Positions 1 through 8,738 of a stretch of 64,000 nt of DNA are shown one piece after another. The translations under genes were made by a program, and so were the position numbers. Origin of the DNA: UBA5399 sp964464145 (GTDB taxonomy: Bacteria; Bacillota; Clostridia; Christensenellales; Christensenellaceae); contig CAYXFB010000005.1 of the NCBI GenBank assembly GCA_964464145.1, positions 1 to 64,000 on the forward strand. Reading direction: 5' to 3'. The notes beneath the pieces are model-generated. The model did no database searches. It saw only the letters and a program-made list of their open reading frames with translations, and was not told the origin of the DNA. The number at the start of each line of letters is the position of its first letter. Positions within the stretch are counted from its first letter, which is position 1.

Positions 1-269
1 ATTTTGAAGGGTATGGCCTCTATGCCATAGCTCTCCATCAAAAATTCGGGGTTGTAGGCCAGCGCCACTATTCGCGCCTTGGGGTACACCGTTTGCACCT
101 GCTCTATCGCCACGCGCAGCAGTGTGTCGTCGCCCGTGTTGTGCTTGCCGTAGCCGCCCTGCATCAAAATAAGAGGTTCTTCCTTGTCACCTATGCGGTC
201 AAGCAAAACCTCTCTGTATTTCTCCAGCAGCGGCTGTATACTCTTTCTCTGTTCCAGATCGCGATTCAT
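1..269 (-). CDS. Polysaccharide pyruvyl transferase-like protein, 5' part only (runs off the left edge)
   Basis: The reading frame opens with ATG at 269 and stays open to the window edge (about 89 codons). GGGAG lies five bases before the ATG. The N-terminal third reads EEPLILMQGGYGKHNTGDDT, which resembles the glycine-rich GxxGxxNTGD loop of polysaccharide pyruvyl transferases (CsaB/WcaK family), followed by a Rossmann-like strand (ARIVALAYNP). Such enzymes transfer pyruvate from phosphoenolpyruvate to cell-wall or exopolysaccharide sugars. It is the last visible gene of the minus-strand glycan operon, about 100 bases after the flippase stop, which fits a surface polymer role. The C-terminal part is missing, so the family call rests on one motif and on context. 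Confidence 0.6.
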   Translation of the reverse strand, partial: MNRDLEQRKSIQPLLEKYREVLLDRIGDKEEPLILMQGGYGKHNTGDDTLLRVAIEQVQTVYPKARIVALAYNPEFLMESYGIEAIPFK

Positions 270-373
270 CGCATCTCCCAATCAATTCTATTACACGGCA
301 CGCCGCCAAAACACGGTCGCCGAGTCGATTTTTTCCAAACAAAAACACGTCTGATTATAGCATTGCGCCGTTT

Positions 374-1897
374 TTATGTCAACGGAACGTCCATATCGTT
401 CTCCTCGCGCTCCTCCTCGGCTATCTGCTCCTGCGTTTCCTGTTGTTTTTCCTTCTTGAGCGCGTTTTTGATCTGCTTTATGCTTATTATCTTGAAGGCG
501 CGCATTATGGCAAAGCCAAGGAAATACAGCGCGGCGTATATGAGCAGCAGTGTAACAAGATTTTTTATAGGAACGAACGCTACCGCCACTACGGTCAACA
601 CACCCAGCACGGCGTTCACGCCAATTATAGCAAGGTGCTTTTTCGTCCAGAAATTGCCGAAAATCTTTTGCGCGTAAATCGCCGAGGCCAGCATTGTGAA
701 GGCGCAAACTATAAGCGAAGAAGCGCCCGTGCCCGTAAGCGAAAATGCGTTCGTAAGCGGTATGCACACCGCAACAAACGCCACTAGCATTATGACAGAC
801 ATAACAGTTGTAAATTTCTTTTTGTCCGCCGCCGAGGTTATCATGTTGAACACGAGCGTCATTCCCATACAAAACGTACCGTAAGAAAGGAAAGATAGCG
901 CAGGCCCGGCCACGGCATAGGCCACGTCCTTGTATACTGATAGCGCAGTAGCCCCTGAGGCCGCCACTATCACCGTAACGGGCAGCACCAACGCCAGTAT
1001 CACCGTCATGAGATCGCGAATTGCGCCTCTCGCTAGATCGGTTCGCTTTTGGCGATAGAATTTCGTCACTACGGGTAGTACCACAATGTAAAACGCGCCC
1101 AATAGATAATATGACGCTTTGCCAAATTGCACCGCAGCCGAATAATAACCCACCACGGGCGAGGCCTGGCCTATTGAGGCCTGCAATATTATAGTGTCAA
1201 GATTCATGAGTATTGCGACCACACTAAAAAGCAACGAAAAGCTGAATGCAGATTTTATATATGCTTTGGTTGCTATCCTATCCGGCTTATTTTCGTATAG
1301 ACCACGCTTTTTAAACAGCCATATAAGGCTTATTATGCATATGAGCGCGCCCGATACCACAAAGCCCATCTCCGCTCCAAACAGCGTATCGGAAAAAATA
1401 AAGCCGGAAGCAAAGGGTATCGCCAGCATTTTGAGCAGCGGATACACAGTTATGATGGTCGCTTCTATAACAAACAGCTTAAAGCCGTTGAACACGCCCA
1501 ACGCCACAAAATATATGCCCATAGTGGGCACAATGAACGCCGCCACCTTTATATAGTAGGCAAACTGCGCCGCGTCGCCCTTGCCAAATATCTGCGCTAT
1601 AAAATCCGCGCCAAAGAAGTTTATGCAGAACACCACGGCAATTATTGCCAGCTGGTACAGCATGCCCCGCTTTATAAGATTGGGCGTATCATAGCGGTTT
1701 TGCGTAATAGCATTTGAGACCGCCTGACGCACACCGTTGTTCAAAAACAGATAATTGAAATTTATTATGTTTATTATTACATTGTACACGCCGTAAATTT
1801 CCGCCGGCAGCATGCGCACCAGAAAAAGCTGTATCAAAAAACTTCCTATCACAAAGGCGACCTTGCCCATTGTGTGCAACACTATACCTTTAAACAT
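374..1897 (-). CDS. Oligosaccharide flippase family protein (Wzx/MurJ/MATE-type fold)
   Basis: A 507-residue polytopic membrane protein with roughly 12 to 14 hydrophobic segments spread over residues 10-465, a length normal for polysaccharide-export flippases. The first segment (KVAFVIGSFLIQLFLVRMLP) and the LPAEIYGVYN turn after it are typical of the polysaccharide biosynthesis protein family. It would move lipid-linked sugar units across the cytoplasmic membrane. The end of the protein is a charged Glu/Lys-rich tail that should be cytoplasmic. The start ATG at 1897 follows the epimerase stop codon by one base, so the two genes are probably translated together. Glycosyltransferases upstream support the flippase role. 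Individual substrate cannot be told. Confidence 0.85.
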   Translation of the reverse strand: MFKGIVLHTMGKVAFVIGSFLIQLFLVRMLPAEIYGVYNVIINIINFNYLFLNNGVRQAVSNAITQNRYDTPNLIKRGMLYQLAIIAVVFCINFFGADFIAQIFGKGDAAQFAYYIKVAAFIVPTMGIYFVALGVFNGFKLFVIEATIITVYPLLKMLAIPFASGFIFSDTLFGAEMGFVVSGALICIISLIWLFKKRGLYENKPDRIATKAYIKSAFSFSLLFSVVAILMNLDTIILQASIGQASPVVGYYSAAVQFGKASYYLLGAFYIVVLPVVTKFYRQKRTDLARGAIRDLMTVILALVLPVTVIVAASGATALSVYKDVAYAVAGPALSFLSYGTFCMGMTLVFNMITSAADKKKFTTVMSVIMLVAFVAVCIPLTNAFSLTGTGASSLIVCAFTMLASAIYAQKIFGNFWTKKHLAIIGVNAVLGVLTVVAVAFVPIKNLVTLLLIYAALYFLGFAIMRAFKIISIKQIKNALKKEKQQETQEQIAEEEREENDMDVPLT

Positions 1898-1898
1898 A

Positions 1899-2894
1899 TT
1901 ACAGCCCCAAGCTCCTGAAATACTCCACCGTCAGCTTCGCACCCTCCTCCAGCCCCACGCTTGGCGCGTAGCCCAGCTCGCTTTTGGCCTTGGATATATC
2001 GAAAGTCCTGTCCGTGGTGGAAGACTTTATATTCTCGTAGGTTGCTATGGGCGTTTTGCCGCGCATCGTGTATATCTTTTCCAGCATCTTAACGCCAAAA
2101 AGCGCAAGACCCTTGGGCATTTTGGGATATCCCACCTCTACGCCCGCATTTTTTACGATCGCGTTGCGAACATCATCCATCGGGTAGGACTGCGCGCCCG
2201 TCAGCAGATACACCTCGCCCGGTCTGCCCCGCTCCATAGCCAGCACGCCGCCCTCCGCCACATCGGTAACGTATACCATAGGTGTAAGGTTTTGCCCGCT
2301 GCCCACGCGCGGAAACTTGCCGCGCACCATCAGCTTATAATATGTGTAAAAAGCGCCCGTGCCGCCCACGCCGTACACCATGCACGGCCTTGCTATAAGC
2401 GCGGGAAAGCCCTTTTTCGCAGCGTCCAGCGCCACCAGCTCGCTCTTGTATTTGCTCTGCTGGTATGGCGTGACCGGCTTTGGCTCGGATGTCTCGTCCA
2501 GCACCGGATCGCCTATTGGCCCCATTGCCGCCGTACTGGAAAAATGCACAAACTTTTTGAGCGCATCGTTTGTTTTGCAGGCCTCTATCATATTGCGCGT
2601 GCCGCCCTCGTTTATTAGAACAAAGCGTTTCAGCGCCTCTTCCGACATTGCCGAAACGTGTCCCTCCGCCGCCATGTGCAGCACATATTCGCAGCCGTCC
2701 GCCTTGCCCGCAAGCGTTTCCGGCTTTGTGATATCGCCGTAGCAAAGCTCCACATCCGGCTTTTCCTTTAAGAAGGCCACATCGCTTGTCTCCCGCACAA
2801 GGCAGCGCAGCGCGTAGCCTTTATTTAGCAATATGTCTACGATATATCTTCCTATAAAACCGGGCGCACCCGTTATAAACACTGTTTCCTTCAT
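1899..2894 (-). CDS. NAD-dependent epimerase/dehydratase (extended SDR)
   Basis: A 331-residue protein that begins with MKETVFITGAPGFIGRYIVD, the GxxGxxG dinucleotide-binding loop of extended short-chain dehydrogenases. The catalytic pattern is present: Ser/Thr in VHFSSTAAMG and YQQSKYKSE with the YxxxK pair. The family makes or modifies nucleotide sugars by keto-intermediate chemistry using NAD. I chose the ATG at 2894 rather than upstream in-frame starts because it starts the Rossmann fold and overlaps the stop of the GT4 gene as ATGA. It lies between a glycosyltransferase and a flippase, so it probably supplies a sugar nucleotide for the glycan made here. The exact substrate is unknown; members also act on steroids or flavonoids in other lineages. 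Confidence 0.85.
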   Translation of the reverse strand: MKETVFITGAPGFIGRYIVDILLNKGYALRCLVRETSDVAFLKEKPDVELCYGDITKPETLAGKADGCEYVLHMAAEGHVSAMSEEALKRFVLINEGGTRNMIEACKTNDALKKFVHFSSTAAMGPIGDPVLDETSEPKPVTPYQQSKYKSELVALDAAKKGFPALIARPCMVYGVGGTGAFYTYYKLMVRGKFPRVGSGQNLTPMVYVTDVAEGGVLAMERGRPGEVYLLTGAQSYPMDDVRNAIVKNAGVEVGYPKMPKGLALFGVKMLEKIYTMRGKTPIATYENIKSSTTDRTFDISKAKSELGYAPSVGLEEGAKLTVEYFRSLGL

Positions 2895-4027
2895 GCTCTG
2901 TACAACCTCTCCACCGTTTCGCTCATCCTGTCCCAATCGTAGCGGTACGCTTCTTTTTTCACGTTTTCCTCAAACTCCGCCGCTTTGTTTTCCGCAAAAA
3001 ATCTACCCACCGTCTCCGCTATGGCGGCGGGGTCTTCGGGCGGCACCACATAGCCCGTCTTGCCATCCGTAACCACCTCGGGCAATCCGCCCACGTTCGT
3101 CACCACCACCGGCTTGTCAAAACCGTAGGCTATTTGAACCACCGCGCTCTGCGTTGCCGAAACGTAGGGCAGCACCACAAGGTCTGAAGCAGCGAAATAT
3201 TTTTCCACCTCTTTGTCCGGCATGTAACCGTCGTACACCTCTATGGCCGCGCTCTCGCCCGTGCTTTCTATGAGCTGCATATATTCTTCCTTACTGCCGC
3301 CGAAATCGCCCACTATCATGAGCTTTGTATCGCCGTTGGCCTTGCGTATCTCCGGCATTGCGGCAATTAGGTGCCTAAGCCCCTTATATTCGCGCACAAA
3401 ACCGAAGAATAGCAGCAGCTTTTCGTCCGCCGTTTTATTCAGCAAGCCGCGCGCCTCCGCTTTGTCCATACCGGTGAATTTGAAGGCGTTGTATGTGGGC
3501 AGCACCGCTTTTTCGAACAGCGCCTCCGGCTTTATGGAAAGCAGGTCGTCCGCGTCCTGCTGGGAATGCACTATGAAAAAATCACCGCGACGCATTACGC
3601 CGCGCGTGAGCTTTTTGTCCATCGGAAAGCGTTCGTGCGGGAAAACGTTGTGGCACACGAAAAGCACGCGTATGTCGCGCGCAAGATGTTTCACCAAACT
3701 GCTGTAGCAGGGCGAAAAATATGGGTGCCACCACTGTATTATGACAAGCTGCGGCTTCATGGCGTTTATACGCTTGGCCTCCGCCAGCCAGTTTATGGGG
3801 TTGGCCGTGTGCAGAGTGTATTCCGTTTCGTCTATTTTGAAGGTATCGTTGTCAAAATCCTTCTGCGGCTTGCGGAACAGTATTTTGGGGTACTGCATCT
3901 TGTAGGATACAAGCTCCACATCGTAGCGCTTTATAAGATTTCGGTACATAAGCCCGGTGTAATGCGCAATACCGCCTTTATAAGGAAAAACCGGCCCTAT
4001 CATCACTATTTTTTTGAGCTCGCTCAT
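2891..4027 (-). CDS. Glycosyltransferase family 4 (GT-B fold)
   Basis: A 378-residue enzyme with the GT-B two-Rossmann layout. The N-terminal half starts KKIVMIGPVFPYKGGIAHYT, the acceptor-side glycine loop of GT4 enzymes. The C-terminal half contains LLFFGFVREYKGLRHLIAAM, then DGYMPDKEVEKYFAASDLVV and VVVTNVGGLPEVV, the usual donor-binding region. It should transfer a sugar from a nucleotide donor to a lipid-linked or protein acceptor in the cytoplasm. The usual second glutamate of the EX7E motif is not obvious: the region reads YVSATQSAVVQIAYGF, so donor binding may be atypical. ATGA overlaps at both ends (4024-4027 and 2891-2894) couple it to its neighbours. Confidence 0.88.
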   Translation of the reverse strand: MSELKKIVMIGPVFPYKGGIAHYTGLMYRNLIKRYDVELVSYKMQYPKILFRKPQKDFDNDTFKIDETEYTLHTANPINWLAEAKRINAMKPQLVIIQWWHPYFSPCYSSLVKHLARDIRVLFVCHNVFPHERFPMDKKLTRGVMRRGDFFIVHSQQDADDLLSIKPEALFEKAVLPTYNAFKFTGMDKAEARGLLNKTADEKLLLFFGFVREYKGLRHLIAAMPEIRKANGDTKLMIVGDFGGSKEEYMQLIESTGESAAIEVYDGYMPDKEVEKYFAASDLVVLPYVSATQSAVVQIAYGFDKPVVVTNVGGLPEVVTDGKTGYVVPPEDPAAIAETVGRFFAENKAAEFEENVKKEAYRYDWDRMSETVERLYRA

Positions 4028-4986
4028 TTTTCCTCCTCCCGCTTGTCCCTGTCATACTCCATTTTTTTGACGCGATACAAAAGCTCGTCCAGTATTTTGC
4101 GCTGGTGCGAGTTTGCGTCCGCCAAAAAGGCGAACATAGCCATCAAAAACGCAGATATGAGCAGCACTGCCGCAAGCAGCAGAGACTGAACATGCCCGCC
4201 GCTATTCTCTACAATATAATAGTACAAAAAGCGTATGGACAAAAACAAGCCCACGGCGAAAAACACCAGCGCCACAGGCAAAAATATCTTCATGGGGCTT
4301 TTGGACACCCAGGTTCTGAGTATGGTCATCGCGGATTTTCTTATATACGCGCCGTTTGATTTAAACAGCCGCGATTCCCGCAGCTTTTCGTTGGTATGTA
4401 TGGGCACGTTGGCTATTGCCATCTTTTTCAGGCCGGCGTCTATTATGGTTTCCAGCGTATATGTATATTCGGAAACCACGTTCATCTTCATTGCCGCGTC
4501 CCGCGAATATGCGCGAAAACCGCTGGTGGCATCCGTCACGTTGCTTTTGGAAAACCTGCGCACCACGCCGCTGCCCAGCTTTTGCAGCTTCTTTTTGGAG
4601 GGCGAAAAATGCTCTATGGTATCCGTCTGCCGGTCGCCTATCACCATTTCGGCCTCTCTGTTTATTATGGGAGCCACCAGCAGCGGTATGTCTCCACCAA
4701 AATACTGGTTGTCTCCATCCGTATTCACAATTATATCCGCGCCCAGCCTGAGGCAGGCGTCCAAGCCCGCCATAAAGGCGTGCGCCAGCCCGCGGTTGTT
4801 CATCTGCCGCACTATGTGGGTGACCCCCAGCTCCCGTGCCACCTCTACGGTGCGGTCGGCCGAGCCGTCGTCTATTATGAGCGTTTCCACCTCGTCCACG
4901 CCCTCCACCGTTTTGGGCAGGTCGGCTATGGTCTGCGGCAGCGTTTTTTCCTCATTATAGCAGGGTATCTGTATGATAAGCTTCAT
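4024..4986 (-). CDS. Glycosyltransferase family 2 with C-terminal membrane anchor
   Basis: A 320-residue protein. Residues 1-220 form a GT-A domain of the polyprenyl-phosphate sugar synthase type: IIQIPCYNEEKTL at the N-terminus, TLIIDDGSADRTVEVA, and the metal-binding VNTDGDNQY. Two hydrophobic segments follow (about 232-252 and 270-295), as in DPM1/GtrB-like enzymes that load sugar onto undecaprenyl phosphate. The C-terminus is strongly charged and helical. It is the first gene of the minus-strand glycan operon; the ATG at 4986 is preceded by an AGGATGGATGG stretch. It likely makes the lipid-linked sugar used by later enzymes. The sugar is not identifiable. Confidence 0.88.
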   Translation of the reverse strand: MKLIIQIPCYNEEKTLPQTIADLPKTVEGVDEVETLIIDDGSADRTVEVARELGVTHIVRQMNNRGLAHAFMAGLDACLRLGADIIVNTDGDNQYFGGDIPLLVAPIINREAEMVIGDRQTDTIEHFSPSKKKLQKLGSGVVRRFSKSNVTDATSGFRAYSRDAAMKMNVVSEYTYTLETIIDAGLKKMAIANVPIHTNEKLRESRLFKSNGAYIRKSAMTILRTWVSKSPMKIFLPVALVFFAVGLFLSIRFLYYYIVENSGGHVQSLLLAAVLLISAFLMAMFAFLADANSHQRKILDELLYRVKKMEYDRDKREEEK

Positions 4987-5078
4987 TTATAAACCATCCA
5001 TCCTACTTTTGTACAATGCAAATAGTATATAGTAAGTTTTTTTAAAATGCAACAACGGCGGGCTGCGCATACCCGCGC

Positions 5079-5112
5079 AAAAAAAGAGGCTTCCGTTAAA
5101 CGGAAGCCCCTC
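5079..5112 (-). terminator. Intrinsic terminator of the NADH oxidase gene
   Basis: The arms GGCTTCCG (5088-5095) and CGGAAGCC (5101-5108) form an 8-bp stem with a 5-base loop. On the minus strand the hairpin is followed by a run of T (A-run at 5079-5085). It sits just after the stop of the NADH oxidase gene. Confidence 0.9.
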
Positions 5113-5128
5113 CCAGCGTGTATCAGCG

Positions 5129-6460
5129 TCACTCCGCGCCCAGCGCGGCCATCGTGATATAGTTGTACGGCTGATTGAAGTGCGGCAGGAAGAATATATC
5201 CAGCAGCTTGAGCTTGTCTATTGTAACGCCCTCCTCAATAGCCAGCGAGAACATGTGTATGCCCATGGATATATCCTGATAGGAGGCCATTTGCGTACCC
5301 AGTATCCTGCGCGTTTTCGCATCGTATATTATTCGTATCTTAACCTTCTGGTTGTCCTTTATGAAGCCCGGCTTTTGCAGATCCTCATAGTCCGTATACT
5401 TCACATCGAAACCGGCCGCCTCCGCCGCCTTGAGGTTAAGTCCGGTAGAAACCATCTTGTAGCCGTATATGTTTATGCCGTTAGAACCCTGCACGCCGGC
5501 GGATTCTATCTCTGTGCCGCAGGCGTTGTGCGCTGCTACTATACCGCTTCTAACAGCGTTGGTGGCAAGCGCTATATAGGCGGAATCCTGAAGCGCGTTG
5601 CTGTATACCGTCGCGCAATCGCCTATCGCGTATACGCCCGGCTTGCTGGTCTCCTGCTTTTTGTCCACCTTTATCGCGCCGTTTTTGAAGAGCTCCAGCT
5701 TGCCCTGCGCCATTCCGCTGTTGGGATAGAAGCCAATGGCCAGTATCACCATATCCACCTGATAAGAGCCTTTATCAGTCGTTATGCCGGAAACCTTTTC
5801 GCCGCCGTCTATGCTCTTAACCATCTCGCCAAAGTGCAGCTCTACACCGTTATCTGCCAGCACCTTGTCCATATCCTCTGAAAACCAGGGGTCGTAATAG
5901 CCGGAGAGCGATGTGTTCATCGCCTCGAAGAGCAGGGCTTTTTTACCTCTGCGCTGTACGGCTTCGGCTATCTCCACGCCAATGTAGCCCGCGCCCACTA
6001 TGGCCACGTTCTTTATTTCGTGCAGGTTCAGAGTTTCGTTTATCTTCTGGCCATCCTGGAAAAGCTTAACAACGTCCACATTTTCCTTGTCAAGTCCCTC
6101 AATTTTGGGACGGATGGGCAGCGATCCAGTTGCCAGTATAAGCTTGTCATAGCTTTCCGTTATTGTGTTGCCATCCTTGTCCTTCGCCGTTACTATCTTA
6201 TTATCAAAATCTATATTTTCAACTTCCGTCTGCATGTGAACGGTGGCCTTCTTCTTCTCGAAAACCTCCTTAGAGCAGTAAAACAGTCCGTCCGTTCCCT
6301 CGATCTGTTTGCCCACCCACAGCGCGGTGCCGCAGCCCAGATAACTGAGGTTTGTATTTCTATCGAATATCACAAGCTCGTTGTCCGGGTAATTATCCAA
6401 TATTGTGTTTGCCGCAGCCGTTCCCGCGTGGTTCGATCCTACCAATACTATTTTGCTCAT
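5129..6460 (-). CDS. nox: FAD-dependent NADH oxidase (pyridine nucleotide-disulfide oxidoreductase family)
   Basis: A 443-residue flavoprotein. The N-terminal FAD loop is VLVGSNHAGTAAANT, the NAD loop is VAIVGAGYIGVEIAEAVQRR, and YAIGDC marks the second FAD contact. A single redox cysteine at about residue 43 in LGCGTALW matches the site that cycles through a sulfenic acid in water-forming NADH oxidases. The enzyme would reduce oxygen with NADH, protecting an anaerobe and regenerating NAD. CoA-disulfide reductase-like activity is an alternative in the same family. I chose ATG 6460 rather than ATG 6469 because the GTGAGG ribosome site would touch the upstream ATG but is 10 bases from this one. 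It is monocistronic with its own terminator. Confidence 0.88.
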   Translation of the reverse strand: MSKIVLVGSNHAGTAAANTILDNYPDNELVIFDRNTNLSYLGCGTALWVGKQIEGTDGLFYCSKEVFEKKKATVHMQTEVENIDFDNKIVTAKDKDGNTITESYDKLILATGSLPIRPKIEGLDKENVDVVKLFQDGQKINETLNLHEIKNVAIVGAGYIGVEIAEAVQRRGKKALLFEAMNTSLSGYYDPWFSEDMDKVLADNGVELHFGEMVKSIDGGEKVSGITTDKGSYQVDMVILAIGFYPNSGMAQGKLELFKNGAIKVDKKQETSKPGVYAIGDCATVYSNALQDSAYIALATNAVRSGIVAAHNACGTEIESAGVQGSNGINIYGYKMVSTGLNLKAAEAAGFDVKYTDYEDLQKPGFIKDNQKVKIRIIYDAKTRRILGTQMASYQDISMGIHMFSLAIEEGVTIDKLKLLDIFFLPHFNQPYNYITMAALGAE

Positions 6461-6514
6461 GGAAACCATACCTCACTTGTCATGTTTATTGTTATAATAT
6501 ATTATAAACGTAAT

Positions 6515-7080
6515 TGTGAAAAAGTACACACTTTCTTTGCAAAAAATACGTGAAATTATTTCAGGCTTCTGAATCTTTTTTCTTCGGCTCCGCCGGGTAG
6601 CTGAGCTAAGCTCAGGCAGTGGGATACGTGAAAAAGTACAATCTTTCCTTTCGGAAAAATACGCGAAATTATTCCGGGCTTCTGAATGCTTTTTTCTGCG
6701 GCTCCGCCGGATGGCTGAGCTAAGCTCAGGCAGGGTGATGCGTGAAAAAGTACAATCTTTCCTTTCGGAAAAATACGCGAAATTATTCCGGGCTTNNNNN
6801 NNNNNNNNNNNNNNNNNNNNNNNNNNNNNNNNNNNNNNNNNNNNNNNNNNNNNNNNNNNNNNNNNNNNNNNNNNNNNNNNNNNNNNNNNNNNNNNCGTGA
6901 AAAAGTACAATCTTTCCTTTCGGAAAAATACGCGAAATTATTCCGGGCTTCTGAATGCTTTTTTCTGCGGCTCCGCCGGGTGGCTGAGCTAAGCTCAGGC
7001 AGCGGGATACGTGAAAAAGTACACACTTCCCTTTCGGAAAAATATGTGAAAATATTCCGGGCTTTTGAATGCTTTCCTTA
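6515..7080. repeat. Tandem array of about 114-bp hairpin-rich repeats, interrupted by an assembly gap
   Basis: Units begin at the shared CGTGAAAAAGTAC word: 6515 (diverged, TGTG), 6627, 6741, then after the N gap 6896 and 7010 (partial, ends near 7080). Steps are 112, 114 and 114 bp. The units starting at 6627 and 6896 differ at only a few bases. Each unit holds three inverted repeats: TTTCC/GGAAA around a GAAA tetraloop (read on the minus strand), a GGCGGAGCCGC hairpin, and CTGAGCT-A-AGCTCAG. Because 114 is divisible by three, an open frame of a 38-residue repeated peptide exists on the minus strand, but it has no ribosome site and I treat it as chance. The array fills the space between the cyclase stop and the NADH oxidase promoter region. 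Confidence 0.85.
6796..6895. other. Assembly gap of 100 N
   Basis: Exactly 100 unknown bases, a conventional placeholder length. It falls inside the tandem repeat, so the true number of repeat units is unknown. Confidence 0.99.
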
Positions 7081-7106
7081 TTCTAACCCGTGCCTGTTTT
7101 GCACTG

Positions 7107-8438
7107 TCATACAGCGTTTTCCTCGCCCTTTTCTTCGAAGAAAACAATGCGGTCCCTGCCTCTTTGCTTTGCGTCATACATAGCCTTGTCCGCTTCGCCG
7201 TAGAGCCGCTCCAGAGTTTTGCCGTCGCCCATGTACATCGCCACGCCCACGCTGCAGGTAACGCTTGCTTCGCAGTCCTCCGCTCCGCAAAAGAAGGTCT
7301 TGTCGAATATTCGTTTTATGCGTGTTTCCGCATCGTGACGCGATGTAACGTTTTGCAGCAATATCAAAAATTCGTCGCCGCCCACGCGCCCTATTATATC
7401 ATTTTCTCTGAAAAATCCTTTGAGCTTGCAGGCCACGTCCTCCAGCACCTTATCTCCGAAGGGGTGACCCATATTATCGTTCACCTGCTTAAAATTATCC
7501 AGATCAACGAAGAGCAACGCGTGGTTTTTCTTTTCGCCGCAGCCGGCTATGCACTCGCCTATCTGCGCGAACACGCTTTCGCGGTTCAAAAGCCCTGTGA
7601 GGGGGTCTGTCTCCGCCTTCTTTTTGAGCAGCGCCTTATAGCGCACCTCGTCATCAAGATTGTTAAGTATCGTGGTCATCTTGAGCGTTTTTGTAACGCT
7701 GGATTCGAACAGTCTGGATTTAAACTCTATCCATTTATAGCCGTTTCCGTCCGTATCCTGATAGGCCAAATGGCTGAATTCCCTCACTCCGTTCGCGTAT
7801 ATCGTCTTTATTCTGTCCAGCTTGTAAAAGCTCTTGAATTCTTCTATATTGTCTGGGTGGATATATTTAGCCGCGTACATTTCCACGGCCTCCGTATATG
7901 TGCTCGTCCTCATGCTTTGGATCAGACCGCTCCATATGGTGCCATCCACCCACAGCATACGATTATCCGTTATATCCGCCTCCAGCACGCCTTCAAACAT
8001 CTTACGCGCCAGCTTGCGGCTCTCCCGCTCTTCCTTTAGCGCCATTTTTGCGGTGGCATCCCGCGCGATTCCATAAAGGCCCATCACCTTTCCGCTATCA
8101 TCGTGCAGGCAATATTTTGACGTGGAGGAATATTGCTTCACGCCACTCTTATCCGGCAGTTGTTCTATCTTATCCAGCATTGGCTTACCGCTATTCAAAA
8201 CACCGCGATCATCCATCACAAATTGTTCCGCCATGCTCTGTTCAAAAAAATCGAAATCTGTCTTGCCCCGTATATCTTCTTCAGCCTCACAGCCCCACAT
8301 ATCAAGCAGCCTGCGCGAGGCCGCAACATACTTTAGATCGGGTGTTTTTATGAATATCATATCCGGCGAGCTTTCCATCATAGATTTGAACGCTAAAAGC
8401 AGAAAATCATCCCCGACTTTCCTTCTTTCATTTTTCAT
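7107..8438 (-). CDS. PAS domain-containing diguanylate cyclase (GGDEF)
   Basis: A 443-residue cytoplasmic protein. A PAS domain occupies about residues 15-135 (MMESSPDMIFIKTPDLKYVA; YCLHDDSGKVMGLYGIARD). A second, PAS-like stretch covers about 145-260. The GGDEF domain is C-terminal: DPLTGLLNRESVF, FVDLDNFKQVNDN and RVGGDEFLILL. An RxxD product-inhibition site (REND) sits five residues before GGDEF. It should make the second messenger c-di-GMP from GTP in response to a ligand bound by PAS. I chose ATG 8438 because TTGGAG is six bases upstream. The HD-GYP protein at 20772 could degrade the product. No EAL domain is present. Confidence 0.92.
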   Translation of the reverse strand: MKNERRKVGDDFLLLAFKSMMESSPDMIFIKTPDLKYVAASRRLLDMWGCEAEEDIRGKTDFDFFEQSMAEQFVMDDRGVLNSGKPMLDKIEQLPDKSGVKQYSSTSKYCLHDDSGKVMGLYGIARDATAKMALKEERESRKLARKMFEGVLEADITDNRMLWVDGTIWSGLIQSMRTSTYTEAVEMYAAKYIHPDNIEEFKSFYKLDRIKTIYANGVREFSHLAYQDTDGNGYKWIEFKSRLFESSVTKTLKMTTILNNLDDEVRYKALLKKKAETDPLTGLLNRESVFAQIGECIAGCGEKKNHALLFVDLDNFKQVNDNMGHPFGDKVLEDVACKLKGFFRENDIIGRVGGDEFLILLQNVTSRHDAETRIKRIFDKTFFCGAEDCEASVTCSVGVAMYMGDGKTLERLYGEADKAMYDAKQRGRDRIVFFEEKGEENAV

Positions 8439-8608
8439 CGCAAACTCCAATAGCTTTTAAAATAATCAAAAACCGCGGCTGGATAAACCGCTTTTAACCA
8501 AATCCCAAAACCAGTCGGTCACATTAAACTGTCGTTTGCGTCAGAACCTTGAAGTTATTTTTTCATTTATGAGAAAGAACCCATAATTTCGGTAATTTGT
8601 ATAGAGCA

Positions 8609-8637
8609 ATTCTAGCATAAATCAAGCAAAATGTCGA
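8609..8637 (-). promoter_or_regulatory. Sigma-A type promoter of the PAS-GGDEF gene with about 160-nt leader
   Basis: Minus strand TCGACA (8637-8632), 17-bp spacer, TAGAAT (8614-8609). Transcription would start near 8602, giving a leader of about 160 bases before ATG 8438. The leader contains a GCGGTTTATCCAGCCGC-like hairpin, but I do not see the conserved blocks of either c-di-GMP riboswitch class. Confidence 0.55.
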
Positions 8638-8687
8638 CTATTTTATACTATCGTTCAACACTTTTACCAATATCATTTATACTTCAT

Positions 8688-8723
8688 AAAAAAAGACCGG
8701 GACTTTCAATGCAAAAGCCCCGG
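8688..8723 (-). terminator. Intrinsic terminator of the GerMN-like gene
   Basis: Arms 8697-8706 and 8714-8723 pair over 10 bp with one mismatch; on the minus strand a run of T follows (A-run at 8688-8694). It is the expected terminator of the gene ending at 8739. Confidence 0.85.
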
Positions 8724-8738
8724 CAAAGTAAGAGACAT

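Noticed and set aside
6473..7026. Minus-strand open frames encoding a 38-residue repeated peptide
   Set aside because: They follow from a 114-bp repeat whose length is divisible by three, cross the N gap, and have no ribosome binding site.
6515..7080. CRISPR array
   Set aside because: The units are contiguous 114-bp repeats with no unique spacers and no cas genes are nearby.
8439..8602. c-di-GMP riboswitch in the leader of the GGDEF gene
   Set aside because: The conserved blocks of the GEMM-I and GEMM-II classes are not visible, although the leader is long enough.
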